Under the pieces are notes generated by a model, which made no database searches, was not told where the DNA came from, and worked only from the letters and a program-made list of their open reading frames with translations. From positions 186,001-250,000 of the forward strand of contig CAXXGC010000001.1 in NCBI GenBank assembly GCA_963667875.2: a DNA stretch of 64,000 nucleotides, read 5' to 3'. Origin of the DNA: JAEXOD01 sp963667875. Lineage in GTDB: Bacteria; Bacteroidota; Ignavibacteria; Ignavibacteriales; Melioribacteraceae. Below, one piece after another: positions 53,099 through 60,999 of the stretch (the stretch's first letter is position 1; each line of letters starts with the position of its first letter). A program made the translations under genes and the position numbers.

Positions 53099-56000
53099 TT
53101 ATATGGTTGGGGGGATTAATTTATAAACAACCGGAGTAACAATACGCGATAATAATGTAGAACTTATTAACCCGCCTATTAACACAATAGCAAGTGGGGA
53201 AATCATTGGATTGGATGATAATGCTATTGGTGTTAAACCGCCAATTGCGGTAAGCGATGTTAATATAATAGGTAAAAACCTTATTTCACCGGCTTCACGA
53301 ATTGCTTCTTCAACGGATTTGCCTTGTTCGCGTAATTGGTTTGTAAAATCAACAAGTAAAATTGTGTTTTTTACCTCAATACCTGCTAAAGCAATTAAAC
53401 CTATTACCGCCACAAACGAAAGTGAATTACCTGTAATTAATAATGCTATAACCGCGCCGACAATTCCCAACGGAATTACTGATAACACAATTAAAGTACT
53501 TTTAAATGTTTTAAATTCTAAAATTAACACAGCAACAAAAAGGAATAATGTAACAACAATTACCGATGCAAATCCGCCAAACGATTCCTTGCGCTGTTCA
53601 ATTTCACCTCCCATTTCGTAACGGTATCCGGCAGGCAATTTAATATTTTCCATTTTATCAATTACATCGTTAATAACGTTATCGTTTAAATATCCTTTTT
53701 TTACAAACGCACTAATGGATACTGTCCTAATTTTGTTGTTATGGTTTATTGTTAAAGGTGAAGATTCCAATTGCAGGGTTGCTACCTGTGTTAAAGGAAT
53801 AGCTTTCCCCTGTAAATTATTTACGTAAAGATTATCAAAACCATCAAGGGAATTAATGTTTTGTTTTTCTTTGGTAAGTAAAATTTTATAATTGTCCCCG
53901 TCTCCGTCAGTCATTTTGCCAACTTCAAAACCGGCAACAGCCAAACGGATTGTTTTATCAATATTTATTACAGGTATTCCTAACATAGCGGCTTTTTCTT
54001 TGTTAATCAAAACGCGTATATCGGATTTGAGATTAGCAACCGGATTGTTGGAATATAGTGTGCCTTCCGTATTTTTTAACATTGTTTCAATATTTGCGGC
54101 TAAAGTTCGTAAAGTGTCTAAATTATCACCAAATAATCTTACTTCAACCGGAGCAACAACAGGCGGCCCTTGTTCAAAATCTTTAACTTCAACTTTTGCG
54201 CCTTCGTAAGGTGTCCATTTTGCGCGGAGTTCTTCAATTAGTTTTAACTTAGTTTTTGCGTTTATTTTTTCCTCAAGCTGCACAAATATTTGCGCGTAAT
54301 CAACTCTTTCGTTTTCGGGCAAAACGTTATAATAAACCTGCGGATTACCTTTACCTACGTTAGAAGCAAAATATTTTATTTCAGGATATTTTTTTAATTC
54401 TTTTTCAATTCTTTTTGTTATTTCGTTTGTATAGTCAAAATTAGATTGAAGGGGGGTTGTAATTTCAATTAAAAATTGAGGTTTTTCTGATGACGGAAAT
54501 AAACTAAATCCAATAACCGGTATTAAAGTCAAAGAGACACCAAAAATTAATACCGCAATAATTGTTGTAATAACAGGTCTGTTTAATGCTTTATCAAGTA
54601 ATTTGCCATAACTTTTACTTATAAGTTTTTTTAATCCTCGTAATAAAAAATTTCCTTCGGAATTGCCTGTATGATCTTTTAATATTTTGCTGGCTAAAAA
54701 TGGTACTATTGTTAAAGATACTGCCATTGATGCTAACACGCTGGTAATTACACCCATAGGCAAACTGCGTATAAAATCGCCCGAAGAACCGGGTAAAAAC
54801 ACAAGTGGTAAAAACGCAATAATTAATGTTGCCGTACAGCCAATAACCGCAAGTGTAATTTGATGAGTAGCTTTTATTGTTGCTTCAAAACGTGAATGTC
54901 CTTCGCGCATCCAGCGTTCAATATTTTCTACAACTACAATGCTGTCATCAACAAGCAGTCCAAGTGCAACAACAAATCCTACTATACTTAATTGGTTAAG
55001 GGTAAAACCCAGCATGTCCATTAATACAATCCCTATTGATAACGAAAGAGGAATTGAAATCATAACTATTATAGAAGCTCTGCTGCCAAGAGGGAGGAGA
55101 GTAAAAGCAACAATTATTATTGCTATTAAAAAATCCATTCCTAAACCGCCCAAACGTTTGTTTACATTATCCGCTTGGTCAAAGTTTTGTATAAAATCGA
55201 TATTTGCCGGAAGCGAGGATTTAAATTTATCTATTACCTGCAAATAATCTTTTTGAGTTTCGGAAATATTCTCGCCCGGCTTTTGAGCGGCAACAACAAA
55301 CAATGCCCTGTGTCCGTTCATACGGGTTAAATATTTGTCTTTTTCATAATCAAGATATACATTAGCAATATCTTTTAAGTATATGTTGCGTCCGTTATAC
55401 GAATAAACAATTGTGTTTTTAATTTCATCAACACTTTTATAATTACCGCTTGTTTGTATGTTAAATGTTTTATTTCCCGCGTCAACACTTCCGCCCGGAA
55501 TATTTACAGCTTCGCTTTGGACTGTGCCCATAACAGCATCAAGGGGAACAAACATTTGTGCCATTTTATCCAATTTTAATTCAATACGTACGTTTTTATC
55601 GGGCAGGCCGTGTACCTCAACATTTTTTAATTGGGGTAGCTGCTCTAAATAGTCCTTAAAATAATCGCTATATTCTTTTAACTTTTCGTACGATGCGTTT
55701 TCCGAAACAAGCGCGGTTTGAATTACATTAACATTGGAAGGGAGCCACTTTTGAATTTCTATACTATAAATATCCGACGGAAGCTCGTTGCGGGTATTAT
55801 TTACTTCCCTTACTACTTCCTGATATTTTGTATCTACATCGTAACCGTGTTTGTAGATAACCCAAATAATAGCTAAACCGTCGCTAATATTGCTTGTAAC
55901 TTTTTTTATTCCTTCAAGTGCCGTTAATTTCGATTCCAAAGGATCAATAACTAAATCTTCCATATCTTTTGGACTGGTGCCGGGATAAACTACAATTACC

Positions 56001-56137
56001 GGAAACTCCGGCGAACTTAGTTCGGGATCTTCGGCACGGGGCATATTTAATATTGTTGTTATTCCAAGCGCAATTATCATTATAAAAATAATAAGTGTGA
56101 ATTGATAATTTTTTACTGCATATTCTGATATTTTCAT
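53099..56137 (-). CDS. RND-family efflux pump permease (AcrB/HAE1 type)
   Basis: 1012 residues with the two-fold RND plan: helix 1, a large porter domain, helices 2-6, then the same again. Typical motifs: MPRAEDPELSSPEFPVIVVYPGTSPKDMEDLVIDPLE, FTLLPLGSRASIIVMISIPLSLSIGIVLMD, GLLVDDSIVVVENIERWMREG, PLVFLPGSSGDFIRSLPMGV and the late GIEVKNTILLVDFTNQLREQGKS. It exports drugs, bile-like compounds or other amphiphiles using the proton gradient. It ends the TetR-TolC-adaptor-pump operon and its 3' end abuts repeat array 4. Confidence 0.95.
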   Translation of the reverse strand: MKISEYAVKNYQFTLIIFIMIIALGITTILNMPRAEDPELSSPEFPVIVVYPGTSPKDMEDLVIDPLESKLTALEGIKKVTSNISDGLAIIWVIYKHGYDVDTKYQEVVREVNNTRNELPSDIYSIEIQKWLPSNVNVIQTALVSENASYEKLKEYSDYFKDYLEQLPQLKNVEVHGLPDKNVRIELKLDKMAQMFVPLDAVMGTVQSEAVNIPGGSVDAGNKTFNIQTSGNYKSVDEIKNTIVYSYNGRNIYLKDIANVYLDYEKDKYLTRMNGHRALFVVAAQKPGENISETQKDYLQVIDKFKSSLPANIDFIQNFDQADNVNKRLGGLGMDFLIAIIIVAFTLLPLGSRASIIVMISIPLSLSIGIVLMDMLGFTLNQLSIVGFVVALGLLVDDSIVVVENIERWMREGHSRFEATIKATHQITLAVIGCTATLIIAFLPLVFLPGSSGDFIRSLPMGVITSVLASMAVSLTIVPFLASKILKDHTGNSEGNFLLRGLKKLISKSYGKLLDKALNRPVITTIIAVLIFGVSLTLIPVIGFSLFPSSEKPQFLIEITTPLQSNFDYTNEITKRIEKELKKYPEIKYFASNVGKGNPQVYYNVLPENERVDYAQIFVQLEEKINAKTKLKLIEELRAKWTPYEGAKVEVKDFEQGPPVVAPVEVRLFGDNLDTLRTLAANIETMLKNTEGTLYSNNPVANLKSDIRVLINKEKAAMLGIPVINIDKTIRLAVAGFEVGKMTDGDGDNYKILLTKEKQNINSLDGFDNLYVNNLQGKAIPLTQVATLQLESSPLTINHNNKIRTVSISAFVKKGYLNDNVINDVIDKMENIKLPAGYRYEMGGEIEQRKESFGGFASVIVVTLFLFVAVLILEFKTFKSTLIVLSVIPLGIVGAVIALLITGNSLSFVAVIGLIALAGIEVKNTILLVDFTNQLREQGKSVEEAIREAGEIRFLPIILTSLTAIGGLTPIALSSNPMISPLAIVLIGGLISSTLLSRIVTPVVYKLIPPTI

Positions 56138-56145
56138 AACACGGC

Positions 56146-57192
56146 CTATTTTACAATTTTTATTTTGGAATTATCGTTTAGATATGCACTTCCCGATACA
56201 ATTAAATATTTAGCGTTTTCTAATCCCGCACTTATTAAAATGTTGTCCTTATCAATTTCGGCTATTGTTACTTTTACTTTTTTAGCGGTAGTATTATCGT
56301 TAGTAATAAATAAATATCCCGTGTTGCCGTCCCCGTCAAGCAAAGCATCATACGGAACCAGCCACGAACTTAAAACTTGTGTGGGTATTATCTTGGCCTT
56401 TCCAAATAAACCGCTTGCAATTTTGGGTAATGATTTTGTTTCTAATTTTAAATCGGCCGAAAATGTTCCGGTAAAAGGATCAATTCCTTCCGATTTACGC
56501 AAAACAAATGCGGATAGTTTTTGTTGCGGATAAGCATCTAATTCTACTTCGGCTCTGTCGTTTAATTTAATAACAGCCCATTCGGCATCACTTATTGTTA
56601 CTTTAAGAAACCAGTTATTATTATTGGCTCCGTTGGTTTGAAGTACCGGCATTCCCGAACCGATCATCTGCCCTTCGTTGGCAAACTTTTTTAATACATA
56701 TCCGTTTTCAAGTGCCCTTATTTCGGAATAATCTTTGTTAAATTCCGCAATGTTTAATTGTTTTGTTGCAATATCCAAACCCGATTTTGCGTTTTGGAAT
56801 TGTTCTAATGTTGCAACGCTGTCTTTATGCAAGTTGGAAACACGGTTATAATCGCGCAAAGCTTTTTCGTAACCAATTTTTGCCTGCTGTACCATAGCTT
56901 CAATTTCGCCAAGATTAAGTGTTGCCAAAAGCTGGCCTTTTTTTATTGCGTCTCCTTCTTTAACATAAATTTTATTAATTACTCCGCCTGTTTTAAATGA
57001 AAGATATGTTTCATCATCGGTGGTAAATTGGCCCGAAGTAATTATAGCACGTTTAACATCTTCTTTTGCAAGGGATATTACTTTTACCGGAATAATATCT
57101 TTATCCGTTTTTGAAGCATCTTCGTTTTCGTTTTTACATCCGGTTAATATTAATGAAAATAATAAGGCGGATAATACATATAATTTTTTCAT
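56146..57192 (-). CDS. RND efflux periplasmic adaptor (membrane-fusion) lipoprotein
   Basis: 348 residues. The signal ends with the lipobox LTGC (Cys19), so it is inner-membrane anchored. Lipoyl/biotinyl-like segments (INKIYVKEGDAIKKGQLLATLN and ALENGYVLKKFANEGQMIGSG) flank an alpha-helical hairpin (EAMVQQAKIGYEKALRDYNRVSNLHKDSVATLEQFQ), followed by beta-barrel and membrane-proximal domains. It links the RND pump to TolC. Spaced 9 bp after tolC and 8 bp before the pump gene. Confidence 0.93.
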   Translation of the reverse strand: MKKLYVLSALLFSLILTGCKNENEDASKTDKDIIPVKVISLAKEDVKRAIITSGQFTTDDETYLSFKTGGVINKIYVKEGDAIKKGQLLATLNLGEIEAMVQQAKIGYEKALRDYNRVSNLHKDSVATLEQFQNAKSGLDIATKQLNIAEFNKDYSEIRALENGYVLKKFANEGQMIGSGMPVLQTNGANNNNWFLKVTISDAEWAVIKLNDRAEVELDAYPQQKLSAFVLRKSEGIDPFTGTFSADLKLETKSLPKIASGLFGKAKIIPTQVLSSWLVPYDALLDGDGNTGYLFITNDNTTAKKVKVTIAEIDKDNILISAGLENAKYLIVSGSAYLNDNSKIKIVK

Positions 57193-57201
57193 AATTACCT
57201 T

Positions 57202-58557
57202 TTAATAATTAATTTTGGTTGTGGCTGATTCTCTTTCGTAGTTGGCTAAAGCAATTAAAACTTTGTGTTTGTTAATATTTACCAGCATTTTTGCGGCTGT
57301 TAGCTGATTTCTTGCATCTAATGTTTCAATAAACGAGTTTACACCTTGTTGATAACCCTTTACAATTAAACCATTATAACTTAATGCTGCCTCTAACTGT
57401 TTTTTTGAGGAAAAATAATTTTTTTTGGCGGCAAATAATTCGTTTTTTGCAATTGAAATTGATAGAGTAATTGCCTTTTCGTTTTTTTGCAGTTCAAGTT
57501 CAGCGTTTTGTAAATCAAGAGATGCGGATTCTATTTTATTAAGATTACGGAAACCTTCAAAAAGGGGTACTTCCAACTGCAATCCAAATAAATAATACCG
57601 CGAGTTTTTATTATATTTCCAATTGCTGTCCTGTGCGCCCAGATCCACAAATCCGCTTATTTTAGGAATCCAAAAATATTTATTCATGTCCAATAAGGAT
57701 TTGTTAATCTCAATGCCTTGATTCATCATTTTAATTTCTTCGCGTAATCCTAAAATATCGTTTTCGGGAACAATCAGCTCTTCCGGTTCTACAGGTGAAA
57801 ACGTGTTAACCTGAGCATTTAACTGCTTGTTTAACAAAAAATTAAAATATTTTTTAGCGTTTTCCGAATTTGTTTCCGCTTCAACAAGCTGCGATTTTAA
57901 GTTTTCAATTTCACTTTCCGAGCGCAATAAATAAACCGGCAGTCCCGCACCGTTTTTTAATAACGATTCATTTACCCGTTTCCCTTCGTTTGCCAGTTCA
58001 ATTGCCGAATTATAAATATTTATTGCTTCAATTGAACTTAGGTAATTGTAATAAGCGGTTTTAATTTCTTTTATTAATTCTTTTTTGTACAAATCCACTT
58101 CATATTCTTTTATTTGGAGCTGGCCGTTTTGAATCTGTCTGTTAAAAATTATATCTGTATTTAATATCGGCATTGATGTTCTTACTTTTGCATCATAAAA
58201 TTTGTAAGGTAAAAAGTCTTCGCTAACATTTGATATTTGAGGGAAACTGTTTGAGCCTGTTAACTGGTTTAATGTTTGATAAACGGGATTTAACATATCA
58301 CCAACAGGAATAGAAATACTTCTTCCCCCTTTGCCGCTTTGATATCCGGCTTGAAGCGAAACAGAAGGGAAAAACAAACTGGTTGCGTTTTTAAGATCAT
58401 ATACGGCTTTATCGTATCCAATCTTTTTTTGCTGAAGCACAATATTGTTTTTTAGTCCTTCTTGTATGTATTCATCCAGCGGGTTAGCAGCCTGACCAAA
58501 AGTCACCAGCGGAATAATACACAATAATGTAAAAAATATTTTTATTTTATTACTCAT
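57202..58557 (-). CDS. TolC-family outer-membrane efflux protein
   Basis: 451 residues with a signal peptide (ending VTFGQ) and two OEP repeats rich in coiled-coil helices: AVYDLKNATSLFFPSVSLQAGY, YKKELIKEIKTAYYNYLSSIEAINIYNSAIELA, then IPKISGFVDLGAQ, FGLQLEVPLFEGFRNLNKIESASLDLQNAE. It forms the trimeric exit duct of the tripartite pump. First structural gene after the TetR regulator; a palindromic operator-like sequence lies just upstream. Confidence 0.93.
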   Translation of the reverse strand: MSNKIKIFFTLLCIIPLVTFGQAANPLDEYIQEGLKNNIVLQQKKIGYDKAVYDLKNATSLFFPSVSLQAGYQSGKGGRSISIPVGDMLNPVYQTLNQLTGSNSFPQISNVSEDFLPYKFYDAKVRTSMPILNTDIIFNRQIQNGQLQIKEYEVDLYKKELIKEIKTAYYNYLSSIEAINIYNSAIELANEGKRVNESLLKNGAGLPVYLLRSESEIENLKSQLVEAETNSENAKKYFNFLLNKQLNAQVNTFSPVEPEELIVPENDILGLREEIKMMNQGIEINKSLLDMNKYFWIPKISGFVDLGAQDSNWKYNKNSRYYLFGLQLEVPLFEGFRNLNKIESASLDLQNAELELQKNEKAITLSISIAKNELFAAKKNYFSSKKQLEAALSYNGLIVKGYQQGVNSFIETLDARNQLTAAKMLVNINKHKVLIALANYERESATTKINY

Positions 58558-58591
58558 TACAGCTCCAATATTATTAACAATAGTAAATATA

Positions 58592-58604
58592 TGAACGGTG
58601 TTCA
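58592..58604. promoter_or_regulatory. Operator-like palindrome upstream of the efflux operon
   Basis: TGAAC-GGT-GTTCA, a perfect 5-bp-arm palindrome 35 bp upstream of the tolC start. A near match, TGAACACTGTTTA, lies upstream of the tetR start (59259-59271). The shared pattern TGAAC-N2-TGTT suggests binding by the TetR regulator. Confidence 0.6.
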
Positions 58605-58623
58605 GGATCGTTTAAAATTTTTT

Positions 58624-59241
58624 TTATACAATAAATGAATGTAAAACTTGTAAAGCTTGTTCAAAAAGTATTTTGGTATCAAACTCCTGCCCGGAAACAT
58701 CATAAAGGAGCAATCTGTCGCGTATGTATAAAGAGACCATACCATGAACCATTGACCACAACGTAAACGAAACGGCATCAACATCTTTCCCTTTGAAATA
58801 ACCAGCTTCAATACAATCGGCAACATTTTGGCGTAACAAATCGTATGATCTATCACCGCATATCCATCTATTACAGGTAGAAATTTTTGCAACCGGACTA
58901 AGCACAATAAACATTAAATCATAATATTGGGAATGTTCCATGCCAAAGCCTAAATATGCTCGCCCATGGGCTATTAAACGTTCTCTGGGATCGGTAATGT
59001 TTTGTACTTCCATTTGGTGTTTGTAAAGCTCTGTAAATCCTAAAACGTGAAGTTCATAAAAGATAGCATCTTTATCTTCAAAATAGAGGTAAATGGTTGA
59101 AGGGCTGTATTCTATTTTTTCGGCAATTCGGCGTATTGAAACGGATTCGTAACCTTCTTCTATAAATAACTGCATTGCAGCATCAAGAATTGATTGCCTC
59201 ATCTCAAGTTTTTCTTTATTGCGTCTTTCCGAAATTCCCAC
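58624..59241 (-). CDS. TetR/AcrR-family transcriptional regulator of the efflux operon
   Basis: The DNA-binding domain reads MRQSILDAAMQLFIEEGYESVSIRRIAEKIEYSPSTIYLYFEDKDAIFYELH, the standard TetR helix-turn-helix; the rest is a ligand-binding helical domain ending in LFEQALQVLHSF. I prefer the GTG at 59241, which has AAGG six nt upstream; a GTG at 59265 would add eight residues and place the start inside the operator-like palindrome. The gene precedes tolC by 66 bp on the same strand, the usual local-repressor arrangement, with de-repression by the pump's substrates. Confidence 0.9.
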   Translation of the reverse strand: MGISERRNKEKLEMRQSILDAAMQLFIEEGYESVSIRRIAEKIEYSPSTIYLYFEDKDAIFYELHVLGFTELYKHQMEVQNITDPRERLIAHGRAYLGFGMEHSQYYDLMFIVLSPVAKISTCNRWICGDRSYDLLRQNVADCIEAGYFKGKDVDAVSFTLWSMVHGMVSLYIRDRLLLYDVSGQEFDTKILFEQALQVLHSFIV

Positions 59242-59258
59242 GTACAGCCTTAATTTTG

Positions 59259-59271
59259 TGAACACTGTTTA
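59259..59271. promoter_or_regulatory. Second operator-like palindrome, upstream of tetR
   Basis: TGAACACTGTTTA, one mismatch from a palindrome and sharing TGAAC-N2-TGTT with 58592-58604, 18 bp upstream of the preferred tetR start. Consistent with autoregulation. Confidence 0.55.
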
Positions 59272-59504
59272 TTAACTGAACGAAACTTAGCAAATATTTA
59301 ATATTTTGTCAAGTGGGGGCAAAAAAATAATTTTAAAATGTGAGATAAAACAAACAGAATAATTGGAAAAATTGCAAAAATCATGGACCAAACAATTAGC
59401 ACTTTGTTTTGCCAAAGCACAGGGTTGTTTGTTTTTGTGATGTTCTAGGCATGGAATTTCTCCGGAATTCTGATTTAACATAAATGCCAACTCATTTGAA
59501 TCAG

Positions 59505-59683
59505 TTATCATGTCACCTCTTCGAGGCTTATATCATCTTGTATTCCGTTTCTACAATCCTCACGTCCCTTCAGGACTAAAACAAAAAACATATAATAAAA
59601 AATGTTTCAGCCATAAAAGGGTGTAAGGATTGTAGGATAATTAAAAAACGAAAAAAAAGAGCCCGGAACAGGTGAAAGGATAA
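59505..59683 (+). repeat. Type A nested inverted-repeat element, copy 8
   Basis: Outer arms TTATCATGTCACC and GGTGAAAGGATAA; first hairpin CCTCTTCGAGG; inner arms CTACAATCCTCAC and GGATTGTAGG. Confidence 0.85.
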
Positions 59684-59833
59684 TCCGGTTAAGTAATAAT
59701 TACCCAAATTATATAGCTAAAAACATTTTGAACGCTGAAAACACGGATTAGGCTGATTACCACAGATTAAACCATTTTAAAATCTGTGTAAAACTGCTGT
59801 ATAATAAGTAAAAAAAAGATGTGAGAATCTAAA

Positions 59834-59925
59834 AGAATAGGCAACTATTCCATAGTTGTTGGCGTGTGTTGAGGTGTGGCGGTTACAAATAGTCCACTCT
59901 TCCAGAGTGGATATGATACGAGAAA
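59834..59925 (+). repeat. Type D paired-hairpin element, copy 14
   Basis: CAACTAT-TCC-ATAGTTG (59842-59858) and CCACTCT-TCC-AGAGTGG (59894-59910), linker CGGTTACAAATAGT. Confidence 0.86.
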
Positions 59926-60009
59926 ATATTAAAAAACGAGTTGCAGACAAAATAAAATAAAACTAAAATCATGGTAATCATCTAAATCACACAAATCATA
60001 GTTCAGACA

Positions 60010-60139
60010 GTTTCAAATCGTCCCTTCAGGACTAAAACAAAAAATATATAATAAAAAATGTTTCAGCCATAAAAGGGGGTAAGGATTGTAGGATAATTAA
60101 AAAACGAAAAAAAAGAGCCCGGAACGGGTGAAATGATAA
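60010..60139 (+). repeat. Type A element, left-truncated copy
   Basis: Begins at the CGTCCC hairpin and runs to GGTGAAATGATAA; the outer left arm is missing, as in the next tandem copy. Confidence 0.8.
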
Positions 60140-60277
60140 TCCGGTTAAGTAATTGTAAAACCAAAAACATTTTGAACGCTGATAACACAGATTAGGCTGA
60201 TTACCACAGATTAAACCATTTTAAAATCTGTGTAAAACTGCTGTATAATAAGTAAAAAAAAGATGTGAGAATCTAAA

Positions 60278-60368
60278 AGAATAGGCAACTATTCCATAGT
60301 TGTTGGCGTGTGTTGATGTGTGCTGGTTACAGATAGTCCACTCTTACAGAGTGGGTGTGATACGAGGA
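60278..60368 (+). repeat. Type D paired-hairpin element, copy 15
   Basis: CAACTAT-TCC-ATAGTTG (60286-60302) and CCACTCT-TAC-AGAGTGG (60338-60354); only the second loop differs from copy 14. Confidence 0.86.
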
Positions 60369-60456
60369 AAATTTAAAAAACGAGTTGCTGACAAAATGAA
60401 ATAAAACTAAAATCATGGTAATCATCTAAATCACACAAATCACAGTTCAAACTATT

Positions 60457-60583
60457 TCAAATCGTCCCTTCAGGACTAAAACAAAAAAACATATAATAAA
60501 AAATGTTTCAGCCCTGAAAGAGTGATAGGATTGTAGGATAATTAAAAAACGAAAAAAAGAGCCCGAAACGGGTGAAATGATAA
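60457..60583 (+). repeat. Type A element, left-truncated copy
   Basis: Same truncation point as 60010-60139, so the tandem copies share a common origin. Confidence 0.8.
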
Positions 60584-60719
60584 TCCGGTTAAGTAATTGT
60601 AAAACTAAAAACATTTTGAACGCTGAAAACACAGATTGGGCTGATTACCACAGATTAAACCATTTTAAAATCAGCGTAAAACTGCTGTATAATAAGTAAA
60701 ATAGATGTGAGAATCTAAA

Positions 60720-60812
60720 AGAATAGGCAACTATTCCATAGTTGTTGGTGTGGGTTGATGTGTGCTGGTTACAAATAATCCACTCTTCCAGAGTGGGTAT
60801 TATACGAGAAAA
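60720..60812 (+). repeat. Type D paired-hairpin element, copy 16
   Basis: CAACTAT-TCC-ATAGTTG (60728-60744) and CCACTCT-TCC-AGAGTGG (60780-60796), linker GGTTACAAATAAT. Confidence 0.86.
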
Positions 60813-60999
60813 TTTTAGAAAACGAGTTGCAGACAAAATAAAATAAAACTAAAATCATGGTAATCATCTAAATCACACAAATCATAGTTCAGACAATTCG
60901 TAATTAACAATTCATAATTCATAATTCATAATTCATACACCGGACAAGCCGGAACCAAAAAAAAAGCATATATTTGGAAATTCAAATTAACAAACAAAT

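Larger units (their letters stand above)
59391..60945. repeat. Repeat array 5: tandem A-B-D-C units
   Basis: After a decayed type D copy (59391-59480, second hairpin GAATTTC-TCC-GGAATTC), the order A, B, D, C is repeated three times with a period of about 445 bp: A at 59505-59683, 60010-60139 and 60457-60583; B starting 59731, 60176 and 60619; D at 59834-59925, 60278-60368 and 60720-60812; AATCA tracts near 59962, 60410 and 60855. It ends in TTCATAATTCATAATT iterations (60909-60937) and a CCGG-ACAAG-CCGG hairpin (60941-60953), directly before the 511-residue gene. No protein gene is credible in the array. Confidence 0.92.

Noticed and set aside
52906..53139. 77-codon plus-strand ORF at the end of array 4
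   Set aside because: It lies in decayed repeat sequence and overlaps the 3' end of the RND pump on the opposite strand; no ribosome-binding site or family match.
58602..58907. Alternative ORF on the minus strand overlapping the tetR gene
   Set aside because: It overlaps the TetR coding region in another frame and has no family features.
11165..60945. CRISPR arrays, suggested by recurring similar units
   Set aside because: Units are long, complex and irregularly spaced, with no regular 25-40 nt repeats separated by unique spacers, and no cas genes are present.
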